Shown: positions 54,302-63,278 of the stretch, piece by piece
Layout of the letters: the number at the start of each line of letters is the position of its first letter
Position numbering within the stretch: the stretch's first letter is position 1
Source of the DNA: Clostridium ganghwense
GTDB lineage: Bacteria; Bacillota; Clostridia; Clostridiales; Clostridiaceae
Assembly (NCBI RefSeq): GCF_026735165.1
Contig: NZ_JAPQES010000003.1
Span: forward strand, 186,001-250,000
Length of the DNA: 64,000 nt
Direction of reading: 5' to 3'
The notes under the pieces: model-generated
What the model was told of the DNA's origin: nothing
The model's database searches: none
What the model saw: the letters and a program-made list of their open reading frames with translations, nothing else
Translations under genes and position numbers: made by a program

Positions 54302-54764
54302 CTTTAGCCCCCCTATAAAATAATTCAGAATTAATAAATTATCAAATAATATTTTTACTTGTACCTATAGATTTAATAACTATTATTTCTTATCTTTAAG
54401 TTTTTATTGAATTTGTTAAAATTATTATATTTGTTAAAATTTAACCAGTCAACATATTATTCTCTTACAATTCAAAATATTATGTAACTTAGGGGTCAGG
54501 TCACAATTAAAAATTGTGACCTGACCCCTTTTTTTCTTGCATCAATAACCAATTTATGGTAAATTAGATATGTTCGCATTATTTTTAAAACTCTTTTTCA
54601 ATAATTATGTATGTATATTACATGATAAATAAGCTATACTGTTCATGCAATTATACAATCACATAAAACTATATATCATATACTATTTCTATTTATTATA
54701 TGATATAATACTATTATTAATTTTAACTTAGACATTATTCATAAATATTAAAGGAGGAAAACAC
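54302..54764. other. Intergenic region with a REP palindrome upstream of fbp
   Basis: 463 nt between divergent genes. It holds the REP palindrome at 54492-54528 and, near the right end, an AAAGGAGG site for fbp. Otherwise AT-rich; no clear promoter consensus was found. Confidence 0.5.
54492..54528. repeat. Palindromic REP element
   Basis: GGGGTCAGGTCACAATT, a 3-nt loop and its perfect complement, followed by T7. It looks like an efficient terminator, but no gene ends just before it on the plus strand. It is the rightmost REP copy in the window. Confidence 0.9.
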
Positions 54765-56753
54765 ATGACCTTCTGTGATGAAAACAATATAGAATTAATC
54801 AAAAATGATTTACGTTATTTAGAATTACTTGCAAAGCAATATCCTGATGTTTCTTGTGCAAGTACAGAAATTATTAACCTACAAGCAATTTTAAATCTTC
54901 CGAAAAGTACTGAGCATTTTATAAGCGACATTCATGGAGAATATGAATCCTTTACTCATATGCTGAAAAATGCTTCAGGTGTTATAAAACGAAAGATAGA
55001 TGACATATTTGGAAATTCCTTGAGAGAAAGTGAAAAATCCAATCTAGCCACTTTAGTTTATTACCCTGAACAAAAGCTAGATTTAATAAAACGTACAGAA
55101 GATAATTTAGACGATTGGTATAAAATAACTCTATATAGACTTATTGAATTGTGCAGAGTAGTTTCTTCAAAATATACCCGTTCAAGAGTTAGAAAAGCTC
55201 TTCCAAGTGATTTTGCTTATATCATTGAAGAATTACTCCACGAGCAAGATGGAAAAATAAACAAGCATGAATATTACAATGGAATAATTAACACAATAAT
55301 TGACCTTGACCGTTCTCCAGATTTTATAATTGCTATCGCTAAAGTTATTCAAAAACTTATTGTAGATAGACTTCACATTATAGGTGATATTTATGACAGA
55401 GGTCCTGGAGCTGAAATAATAATGGAAGCATTGATGAAGCATCATTGTGTAGATATTCAATGGGGAAATCATGATATTTTATGGATGGGTGCTGCTGCTG
55501 GTTCTGAGGCTTGTATATGCAATGTACTTAGAATTTCTCTAAGATATGCAAACCTTAATACTATTGAAGATGGATACGGAATAAATTTACTTCCTCTAGC
55601 TACTTTCGCTATGGAAGCTTATGAAAATGATCCATGTAAAAGCTTTACTCCAAAAACCTTAGATAAACAGATAAGCAAAAAAGATCTTGTACTGCTTTCA
55701 AAAATGCATAAAGCTATCTCTATTATTCAATTTAAATTAGAAGGACAAATTATAAAAAAACGTCCTGAATTTACAATGGATGATAGACTTTTACTAGAAA
55801 AAATCAATTACGAAAAAGGTACTATTGATATTTATGGGAAAACTTACACATTAAACGATAAAAATTTTTCTACTATAGATCCTAAAGATCCTTATAAGCT
55901 TACTCCTCAAGAGAAATGTTTAATTGCTAAATTAAAACGCTCCTTTGTTCATAGTGAAAAACTTCAAAGACATATTCGTTTTATGTATAGCAAAGGAAGT
56001 ATGTACTTAGTATATAACTCAAACTTACTTTATCACAGCTGCATACCACTTAATGAAGATGGTACTTTTAAAGAAGCTAGAATTGGTGATAAAAAATATA
56101 CAGGCAAATCTTTACTAGACAAGTATGATACCCTTGCAAGAGAAGCTTATTTCTTTAAAAATGATTCTAGTAAGAAAATTTATGCTATGGATATGATGTG
56201 GTATTTATGGTGTGGACCTGATTCTCCTGAATTCGGTAAAAACAGAATGACAACTTTTGAAAGATATTTTGTAAATGATAAACAAACTCACATAGAAAAT
56301 AAAAATCCTTACTATAAATATAGAGATGACGAAGTATTATGTAAAAACATACTTAAAGAATTTAATTTGGATCCAACTTCTTCTCATATAATAAATGGAC
56401 ATATTCCTGTCAAAACTAAAGAAGGAGAAAGTCCTATTAAAGCAAACGGTAGACTTCTTGTAATAGATGGAGGTTTCTGTCGAGCTTATCAACCACAGAC
56501 CGGAATAGCTGGATATACTTTAATATACAATTCTTATGGTCTTCTTCTAACATCTCATGAACCTTTCGAATCTATTAGAAAGGCGATAGAAGAAGAAAAG
56601 GATATTTTATCCTCAACAATCATATTAGAACATGTTGTAGCTAGAAAAAGAGTGGAAGATACTGATATTGGTGCAGAACTAAAAAAACAAATTAAAGATT
56701 TGGAAATGCTGCTTGTAGCATACCGTAAAGGACTTATTAAAGAAAATAAATAA
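54765..56753 (+). CDS. fbp: Fructose-1,6-bisphosphatase, class III
   Basis: 662 aa, ATG after AAAGGAGG. It hydrolyses fructose 1,6-bisphosphate to fructose 6-phosphate in gluconeogenesis. Length and metallophosphoesterase motifs match the Firmicutes class III enzyme: [15 protein letters not shown] near residue 50, [16 protein letters not shown] near 206, [11 protein letters not shown] near 236 and NGHIPVK near 545. It is cytoplasmic and monocistronic, with a terminator starting at its stop codon. Confidence 0.95.
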   Translation: MTFCDENNIELIKNDLRYLELLAKQYPDVSCASTEIINLQAILNLPKSTEHFISDIHGEYESFTHMLKNASGVIKRKIDDIFGNSLRESEKSNLATLVYYPEQKLDLIKRTEDNLDDWYKITLYRLIELCRVVSSKYTRSRVRKALPSDFAYIIEELLHEQDGKINKHEYYNGIINTIIDLDRSPDFIIAIAKVIQKLIVDRLHIIGDIYDRGPGAEIIMEALMKHHCVDIQWGNHDILWMGAAAGSEACICNVLRISLRYANLNTIEDGYGINLLPLATFAMEAYENDPCKSFTPKTLDKQISKKDLVLLSKMHKAISIIQFKLEGQIIKKRPEFTMDDRLLLEKINYEKGTIDIYGKTYTLNDKNFSTIDPKDPYKLTPQEKCLIAKLKRSFVHSEKLQRHIRFMYSKGSMYLVYNSNLLYHSCIPLNEDGTFKEARIGDKKYTGKSLLDKYDTLAREAYFFKNDSSKKIYAMDMMWYLWCGPDSPEFGKNRMTTFERYFVNDKQTHIENKNPYYKYRDDEVLCKNILKEFNLDPTSSHIINGHIPVKTKEGESPIKANGRLLVIDGGFCRAYQPQTGIAGYTLIYNSYGLLLTSHEPFESIRKAIEEEKDILSSTIILEHVVARKRVEDTDIGAELKKQIKDLEMLLVAYRKGLIKENK

Positions 56754-56803
56754 AGAACGAGGTATAATATAGATTTTCTCTATACTATACCTCGTTCTTT
56801 TAA
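56752..56803 (+). terminator. Terminator of fbp
   Basis: A 15-bp stem, AAAGAACGAGGTATA/TATACCTCGTTCTTT, begins within the fbp stop codon; a short T-run follows. Confidence 0.85.
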
Positions 56804-56872
56804 CTTAAATATAATTTTGCCTCAACAAAAACATCTTCACTTTTATCTCTAAACTCTCAACTACAGCTTTCC

Positions 56873-58888
56873 TTACGCCTTCATAATATTAACTTTATCA
56901 TGAATTAAGTATGAAGGATATTCAAATTCATACCATTTTTTTACTTTAGCCTTGTCCCCTAATAGTTTAAACTTTGGAGAATACTCTTTTGTAAAATCAA
57001 TATCCGTAAGAGTATTAAATAAGAAAATTCCATCTGCTCCTGCTTCGTAAGCCTCATAAGCTCTTGCCAGATAATCTTCTGCAGTCAGATATTCATTTTT
57101 AGGTACGTAAATTCCTTGTTTAATTAACTCTTCAGTTTCTGGCGTTAAATCTTTTCCTTTAAGATTAGCTGAAACTCCAATATATAATTCAACCTTTGTT
57201 CCTTTTACCATATCTGCAAACTTATCTATATCATAAAAGTCCTCGTATCCTATAGATGAAGGAATTAATCTATCAATAAGCCCTTCTTTAGCCCAAGTTT
57301 CCACATCAAGACCATATGAAAGAGTATTAAGCCAAGGTACTCTTACAGATATTTTTTTATTAGGAATTTCCTTTCTAACTCTTCTTAAAAACTCATTCAT
57401 AATTCTAATCTTTTGTTGTTGTGAAGCTTCTTTTCCCATAACTGTTGGATATCTACAAAAATCAAGCGTTATAGCTTCAACATTATCAACTCTTGAAACT
57501 TCCTTAAGTACATTCATTATATAATTTCTATATCTTGGGTAAAAATAGCTTAGTACATAACTGTCTTCCTGAGTACAATTCTTATATTGATCATACATCT
57601 TCCCATTTAAAAATTTTGTAGCGATATCACTATAAAATGAATTCATACGCATAGAAGCACTTACTCTTATTCCTTTTTCTTTTCCTCTCTCTGCAACAAT
57701 TTCTAGAGGTGATTTTCCTGTATCTAATATATTAAGAATTTGTTTTCTTGCTAATTTATCTCCATCTCTGGTATATGAATCATATTTATGAGAACCTTCA
57801 AAAGCTTTTCCTGCATAAGCACTATTATAATTAAGGAATCCTGTAGTTCCTATTTCATAATTAACTTCACCAGTTCTTGCTCCCTTTAAAGAATCTACAG
57901 CTACATTTTTTAATTCATCAACACTTGGACACTTTCCCCAGAAGAAATCTGAAAATCCATCGTTATCATAAACTACCCTACTATATCTTCTATATTCATT
58001 ATAGCTATTGTATAATTTAATTTGGTCATCTGTTAATCCAACTAATCTTATATATGCGATTCTCCCTTTTTTTCCTTCTACACCTTCAATAGAAATTGTC
58101 TCATCCTTAAAATCTGCTGCAAAGGCAAAAGCTTCATTAAGATACTCTACGCCCTTGACATATTCTATTCCATTTTTATCATCAAATACCTTAATGTTTT
58201 CTTCTTTACCTGCACCCTTTACTTTAATCTCTTCTGTACCTGTAACATAACCTATGTATACTCCAAACCAGCCATTAAGCTTTGTTTGAAGGTGTAATTC
58301 TTCTGCATTTTTAGTACTTTCTATATATATTTTATTAGAATTAAATTTATTTAAGGTATATACTGACGCTTTCCAATTTGTATAAACTACTTCCCTGCCA
58401 TCTGCATCTGTAAGTTTGTTTACTTTATCATAAAAATATTCTTTTCCCTCTTCTGAAGTTATACTACTTCCTTCTTTTATTTTTACAGCATCTTCATATC
58501 TATCTACTTTTTTTATAGCAAATTTTATTTCTTTACTTTTTTTCATCTTATTATTTTTAGAAGACTGTATATCTTTTGCAATCTTTAATGTATAAATTTC
58601 TCCCTCAGTATATTGTTTTATTGGTGGCTTTACCAAAATAGCTTTACCATCCTTACTAAGTTGTAAACTAATATTAACCTTATATCCATTTTTATCAACT
58701 ACACTAATTTGATTCCTTGTATTCTCATCTAATTTTACTTTTTTGCTAAAATTGATACTCCACACTTTATTTTTATCTACTACTTTAACATCATTAGTCT
58801 TTGCAGTAACAGCTTGTCCACCAAAACTTATTAACATTAAACTTAACATTAAAATTCCAACCAATTTTTTGTATATTATTCTAATCAT
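56873..58888 (-). CDS. Secreted GHL10/DUF4015-like glycoside hydrolase with Ig-like domain
   Basis: 671 aa from ATG 58888, 5 nt after GAGGGGG; the longer frame to 58909 overlaps that site. Signal peptide of about 28 residues. The N-terminal SbsA-like Ig module (about 38-120, NKVWSINFSKKVKLDENTR) is shared with the proteins at 1-3423 and 4438-6174. Residues about 340-650 look like a TIM-barrel glycosidase of the GHL10 type: RGKEKGIRVSASMRMNSF, VEAITLDFCRYPTVMG, KKISVRVPWLN and the closing YEAGADGIFLFNTL. It is predicted to act on a surface or environmental polysaccharide; the substrate is unknown. It appears monocistronic. Confidence 0.75.
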   Translation of the reverse strand: MIRIIYKKLVGILMLSLMLISFGGQAVTAKTNDVKVVDKNKVWSINFSKKVKLDENTRNQISVVDKNGYKVNISLQLSKDGKAILVKPPIKQYTEGEIYTLKIAKDIQSSKNNKMKKSKEIKFAIKKVDRYEDAVKIKEGSSITSEEGKEYFYDKVNKLTDADGREVVYTNWKASVYTLNKFNSNKIYIESTKNAEELHLQTKLNGWFGVYIGYVTGTEEIKVKGAGKEENIKVFDDKNGIEYVKGVEYLNEAFAFAADFKDETISIEGVEGKKGRIAYIRLVGLTDDQIKLYNSYNEYRRYSRVVYDNDGFSDFFWGKCPSVDELKNVAVDSLKGARTGEVNYEIGTTGFLNYNSAYAGKAFEGSHKYDSYTRDGDKLARKQILNILDTGKSPLEIVAERGKEKGIRVSASMRMNSFYSDIATKFLNGKMYDQYKNCTQEDSYVLSYFYPRYRNYIMNVLKEVSRVDNVEAITLDFCRYPTVMGKEASQQQKIRIMNEFLRRVRKEIPNKKISVRVPWLNTLSYGLDVETWAKEGLIDRLIPSSIGYEDFYDIDKFADMVKGTKVELYIGVSANLKGKDLTPETEELIKQGIYVPKNEYLTAEDYLARAYEAYEAGADGIFLFNTLTDIDFTKEYSPKFKLLGDKAKVKKWYEFEYPSYLIHDKVNIMKA

Positions 58889-59021
58889 TTTTTCCCCCTC
58901 TAGATGCATAATAATTCAAAGCGTTAATTTACATTCTTCTCTATTATAAACCATTACTCTGAAAAAAATCTATCTCTTTATATTAATTTATGACGAATTA
59001 TATTATTTTTTCTATTTTTTA

Positions 59022-59059
59022 TAAAAAAAATGAGAATTTTCCTTAAAGAAAATTCTCAT
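59022..59059 (-). terminator. Terminator of the HD-GYP gene
   Basis: ATGAGAATTTTC-CTTAAA-GAAAATTCTCAT at 59030-59059 with a T8 run on the minus strand. Confidence 0.88.
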
Positions 59060-59086
59060 TCACTACTAATTATATTAAATAAATTT

Positions 59087-60142
59087 CTAAACTTCTTCGT
59101 CTTTTTCTACTCCTATAATAGTAATATTTCTTAAATTCCAATCTCCTGTCAGATCATATACTTCACCATTTTCTAAAATCTTTACTACTGGACGTGTTGA
59201 GCATTCCTCATTATTTTCCATTACAATCGCCTTTTTTCCGGTACTCAGCTTTACTATTGTTCCTAAAGGATAAGGAGCTACTTTTCTTAAAAATAATTTA
59301 ACTAGTTTAGGATCAAATATACTTCCATTATAAGCCATAATATATTCAATAGCGTCTGATGGAAGATATGCTTTTTTATTTGGCATCTCAGAAATCAAGT
59401 TATCATAAGCATCACAAAGACAAATTATTCTTCCAAAAAGAGATATATTTTCACCTTTTTTACCATCTGGATATCCTTTTCCATCATAGCGTTCATGATG
59501 CTGTAATATTCCTACATAAGATGTTACTGGAATATTGTAATACTTCTTTATATATCTATATCCTTTCTCTGCATGAGAGTTCATGATTTCTTTTTCTTTA
59601 TCTGTTAAATTTTCTTGTCTATTAAGAATTGCTCTAGGTATAAATACCTTTCCAATATCATGTAGCATGGCTGAAGTTATTAATTTTTCTAACTTTACCT
59701 CATCTAAATTTAATGCTATTCCTATTACAGCAGATAAAACTCCCACATTAACTGAATGGCTGTATAAGAAGTCATCAAAGGACTTTATATCAATCATATT
59801 TATCATTATGCTTTTATTTGCTAATATTTGATCCATCATGTTTTTAGCCATAATTTCTACTAAATCTAAACTCTTAACTATACTGCTTGGATTATTATAA
59901 ATGTCCTTTATGGTTTTAACTGCACCAACTCTAAGTTCTTCTGATATTACATTTTCAATTTTTATATTTTCAGATAAACTATCCTCTATATATACTCCAT
60001 TGATTACAAGCTTATGTATATCCTCAATATACTTTTTTGTTAATACAACATCTTTAGCAAGTAAAACTATGCCACTTTTAGAATATACATTTCTTGCCAA
60101 TTTCATTCCTTCACGCAAACAATTTGCTGGAACATATCTCAT
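59087..60142 (-). CDS. HD-GYP domain cyclic-di-GMP phosphodiesterase
   Basis: 351 aa from ATG 60142, with AGGTG 5 nt upstream; the frame is open to GTG 60148. The N-terminal ~110 residues are of the DUF3391-like type often found before HD-GYP domains. The HD-GYP domain covers about 120-290: SHSVNVG, LHDIGK (catalytic His-Asp) and the diagnostic HHERYDGKGYPDG. All metal ligands appear intact, so it should hydrolyse c-di-GMP. No receiver or membrane domain is present, so it is a free cytoplasmic enzyme. No diguanylate cyclase or c-di-GMP riboswitch was found in the window. Confidence 0.9.
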   Translation of the reverse strand: MRYVPANCLREGMKLARNVYSKSGIVLLAKDVVLTKKYIEDIHKLVINGVYIEDSLSENIKIENVISEELRVGAVKTIKDIYNNPSSIVKSLDLVEIMAKNMMDQILANKSIMINMIDIKSFDDFLYSHSVNVGVLSAVIGIALNLDEVKLEKLITSAMLHDIGKVFIPRAILNRQENLTDKEKEIMNSHAEKGYRYIKKYYNIPVTSYVGILQHHERYDGKGYPDGKKGENISLFGRIICLCDAYDNLISEMPNKKAYLPSDAIEYIMAYNGSIFDPKLVKLFLRKVAPYPLGTIVKLSTGKKAIVMENNEECSTRPVVKILENGEVYDLTGDWNLRNITIIGVEKDEEV

Positions 60143-60148
60143 ACGCAC

Positions 60149-60516
60149 ACCTACTTCTTGTTTTTATTAAAATTTAAATAATATATAATTTCAAATTTAA
60201 ATTAATATAATTATATTATCGTATATGAATCACATAAGTATAGTGTTTTTGCATTGTAATTTTATGTAATACACTCCAATTACTAGTGACAACACTCAGT
60301 TACTAGTACCAATTGATAATAAAAGATACTTTGCTTTAGTAAATTTAATATATTTTAGCTTTGCAATAGCAAAGCACCTTTTACTCTCAGCTATTCATTC
60401 TTCATTTTCAACTATATAGAATCCTATTTATACTAGTAGCTAAAAACTTATTTTATTGAACTTATTAATATATACGTAAAAAATAACTATTTTGACCGGG
60501 TATTTGTGACTAATAA
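60149..60516. other. Intergenic region with short repeats and a small hairpin
   Basis: About 370 nt, AT-rich. TTACTAGT occurs twice (about 60280 and 60300). A small hairpin, GCTTTGC-AATA-GCAAAGC, lies at 60358-60375. No gene or promoter consensus is visible. Confidence 0.4.
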
Positions 60517-61797
60517 TTAAATAATTTTTTTTACATCATACAAAGAGTTCAAAATTAACCAATTTTGTGGGAAATATTTTGTTATCGTCCAATAACTTAT
60601 TCCTCCAAGTTTATATTTGTTAGCCGTTTCCAGCTTAGCTTTTATGCTCCGTGCATCTTCAAACCATACCTCATGCTGCTTTCCATTCATATCGTAGTAC
60701 TCAAAAAATGGTGCTTGAGCTTTCCAGTCATATTGTATGATTGCACCTTCTTTGAATGCCAAATCCACAGCCTCAGTATTTGATACTGTCCTTGCCATTG
60801 TTCCCTTTACATAAGGTAATGACCAATCATATCCATAATTAGGTATACCCATAAATATTTTTTCTCTAGGTATAGCACTTATAGCATAGTTAAGTACTTT
60901 TACAACTTCATTTAATGGGGCAACCGCCATTGGTGGACTAAAAGTATATCCCCATTCATATGTCATTAGTATAACATGTTCTGCCAAAGCTCCATGAACA
61001 GGATAATCATGAGCTTCATATAATATACCTTTCTGATCTTGTGAGGTCTTAGGTGCCAAAGCAGTAGTTACTGAATATCCTAAGTCATTAAGTCTTTTCA
61101 CAGTCTTTCTTAAAAAATTATTGTAATCTTCTCTGTTTTCAGGATATATATACTCAAAATCTATATCCAGTCCAAAATAATTTTTAGCCTTAAGAGTTTG
61201 AATTACATTATTCAATAAATTTTCTTGTGCAGTATCATTTGTAAGTATTGCTTTAGCTATGTCACTATTAAAGCCTTTTCCTTCTTCTATATTGGTAATT
61301 ACCATAATCGGTGCAACATTAAACTCTCTTGCAGCTTCTATTAAAGGTATATCATCAATACTCTTTAAATTTCCGTCTTTCATTACTTGATAACTAAATA
61401 TACTTAGATAAGTTAAATTAGGAAGAGTTTTTCTGAGGGTTTTCATATCAATTTCAGGAAATGAATATCCATTTACTTCTATGGTTCCAAATTTTTTTGT
61501 TCTTTCTGGAATGATTATGATTTGTCCTGCAGAAATTGCAGAAGGATTTGTTATCTCAGGATTAGCTTCTAATATATCTCTTATACTTAAACCATAATTA
61601 CTAGCTATTTTGTAAATTGATTCACCAGTAGCTGCAGTATGCTTTCGTTCTCCCTCTATTATTACAAGACTTTGTCCTATTACTAGATGACGAGGATATT
61701 TTAATTCATTATCCTTTGCTATTTTATTAGGTGAAAGTCCATATATACGTGATATAGAATATAAACTTTCTCCTGGCCTTACTACATGAATAATCAA
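60517..61797 (-). CDS. LysM/GH18 spore peptidoglycan hydrolase (SleL/YaaH-like)
   Basis: 426 aa from TTG 61797 (MIIHVVRPGES), chosen because GAGGTG lies about 5 nt upstream; the GTG at 61806 overlaps that site. Two LysM domains (about 3-48 and 52-97) bind peptidoglycan. The GH18 domain (about 105-420) has the catalytic FGLDIDFEYI motif (DxDxE, Glu near 215), ALAPKTS, LMTYEWGYTFSPPMAVAP and GISYWTI. No signal peptide is present, as in cortex-lytic enzymes made in the mother cell and deposited on the spore. It probably acts as an N-acetylglucosaminidase on cortex fragments during germination. Confidence 0.9.
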   Translation of the reverse strand: MIIHVVRPGESLYSISRIYGLSPNKIAKDNELKYPRHLVIGQSLVIIEGERKHTAATGESIYKIASNYGLSIRDILEANPEITNPSAISAGQIIIIPERTKKFGTIEVNGYSFPEIDMKTLRKTLPNLTYLSIFSYQVMKDGNLKSIDDIPLIEAAREFNVAPIMVITNIEEGKGFNSDIAKAILTNDTAQENLLNNVIQTLKAKNYFGLDIDFEYIYPENREDYNNFLRKTVKRLNDLGYSVTTALAPKTSQDQKGILYEAHDYPVHGALAEHVILMTYEWGYTFSPPMAVAPLNEVVKVLNYAISAIPREKIFMGIPNYGYDWSLPYVKGTMARTVSNTEAVDLAFKEGAIIQYDWKAQAPFFEYYDMNGKQHEVWFEDARSIKAKLETANKYKLGGISYWTITKYFPQNWLILNSLYDVKKII

Positions 61798-61968
61798 ACA
61801 TATCACCTCTTATCTATACTAATTTACTATATGCAAATTAATATAAATAAGACACTCTTATAACAGTTGAAAGCTAAAAAGTATAATTATTTATAAAATT
61901 TATTCAAAGATATTAATATCTCCACAACTTTGTACATATATTTCCTATATACAAATGTTAGATGTGAG

Positions 61969-63111
61969 GTGTTATTTATATTTATTGTAATAAAAAAATC
62001 TAAATTAATTTTAATATTTTTAAGTATTCTAGCTATAATATCTATGATATTTTTATATTACTTTTCTCATCCAACAAATACAAAATTTTTAGTAGATGCT
62101 TCAGATAAAGAAAAAATAGCTAATGAGGTAACAGAACTATTTCAAATTAGAAATAAAGCCATTCTTATGCAAGATTTAGAAGCAATAGACTACATATATG
62201 ACAAAAATACTAAATATGGAACTTGGGCCTATAATCATGAAATAAAAAAAATGAAGTATTTGATTAATTGGTCTGAAAAACAAGGCGTAAAATTTGTAGA
62301 TATCGTTCCTATGGTAGTGATAAGAAGTATTAAAGGCTCTAATAATTATTATTCTGTAAATCTTATCTGCTCTACAGAATACAAGTATGTATATGAAAAT
62401 GAAGAGTTAGGTGATGGAAATAAAGTAAATATGTTTAGAATAGGTACAGCTCACTCTGTAAAATTAGCTAATAAAGATGGTATTTGGCAAATAACCAAAG
62501 AATGGTATACAGATCCCTTTGCTGACTCTCTAAATTTAGAAAATATAAAAGCTGATAGCATTAAAAAATATATTTTATCTCAACCTTATAGAGATTTTTC
62601 AAATCTAAGTAAAAGAAGAAGTTCTGCTGTGGCATATGCTGATAAATACTGTGGTATAGCCAGCGATGAAGAATTCGGCTTTAAATATAATAAAAAATAT
62701 GGTGACTATAATCCACTTGGTGGCGATTGTGCTAATTTTGCTTCTCAAATATTATTTGAAGGCGGAAAATTCAAAAAAACCTCTACATGGAATTTTGATG
62801 GAGGAGGTGGCAGTAAAGCTTGGTTAAATGCCAATGCCTTCAAAGATTTTATGATAAATAATGGTAGAGCCTCTTTAATAGCTCGAGGCACCTATGAGAA
62901 AGTATACAAAGCAGCTTATAAACTTAAACCGGGAGATTTTGTTGCCTATGAAAAGAATGGTAAGGTTGTTCATATCTCTACGGTAACTGGAGCAGATTCA
63001 AAAGGATATTCTTTAGTAAATTGTCATAACACTGATAGATATAGAGTTCCTTGGGACCTTGGCTGGAGTAATAGGAAAATTAAATTTTGGTTAGTTCATG
63101 TACACTATTAA
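61969..63111 (+). CDS. Amidase_6-domain membrane-anchored protein
   Basis: About 380 aa. The start is uncertain: the frame opens at TTG 61930 with no ribosome-binding site, GTG 61969 is the next candidate, and GAGGTG at 61966-61971 would suit a non-standard ATA/ATT start around 61978-61984. A signal anchor follows (KLILIFLSILAIISMIFLYYF). Residues of the middle part resemble an NTF2-like region. The C-terminal ~150 residues fit the putative amidase domain (Amidase_6): SAVAYADKYCG, the cysteine motif GGDCANFASQ, KPGDFVAYEKNGKVVHISTVTG (His) and NCHNTDR. It is probably an extracytoplasmic wall amidase or peptidase, divergent from the LysM/GH18 gene. Confidence 0.8.
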   Translation: MLFIFIVIKKSKLILIFLSILAIISMIFLYYFSHPTNTKFLVDASDKEKIANEVTELFQIRNKAILMQDLEAIDYIYDKNTKYGTWAYNHEIKKMKYLINWSEKQGVKFVDIVPMVVIRSIKGSNNYYSVNLICSTEYKYVYENEELGDGNKVNMFRIGTAHSVKLANKDGIWQITKEWYTDPFADSLNLENIKADSIKKYILSQPYRDFSNLSKRRSSAVAYADKYCGIASDEEFGFKYNKKYGDYNPLGGDCANFASQILFEGGKFKKTSTWNFDGGGGSKAWLNANAFKDFMINNGRASLIARGTYEKVYKAAYKLKPGDFVAYEKNGKVVHISTVTGADSKGYSLVNCHNTDRYRVPWDLGWSNRKIKFWLVHVHY

Positions 63112-63211
63112 ATAATGTTGCAAAGCAATATTATTCTAGTAACCAGTACCCATATACCAGTAACCAATAAAGTAAGTTTTACTAACACAAAACCTAAATT
63201 CAACTAAAAAA

Positions 63212-63250
63212 AGTAAGAACATAGAGATTTTCTATATTCTTGCTCTTTTT
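63212..63250. terminator. Bidirectional terminator
   Basis: AAGAACATAGAGA pairs imperfectly with TCTATATTCTT, flanked by A7 on the left and T6 on the right. It ends both the amidase gene and the convergent TPM-domain gene. Confidence 0.75.
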
Positions 63251-63278
63251 TATGCTTCTTTTTATTCTCTTTTCTTAT

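Noticed and set aside
41381-54528. Repeated GGTCAGGTCACAA motifs as a possible CRISPR array
   Set aside because: Copies are dispersed over 13 kb, in both orientations, partly palindromic and irregularly spaced, with genes between; no cas genes are present.
60270-60310. TTACTAGT repeats and similar AGTAACCAGTA repeats near 63136-63170 as a second dispersed repeat family
   Set aside because: The copies are short, imperfect and few; chance in AT-rich DNA cannot be excluded.
60149-60516. A c-di-GMP riboswitch near the HD-GYP gene
   Set aside because: No GEMM-type conserved core was found on either strand; only a 7-bp hairpin is present.
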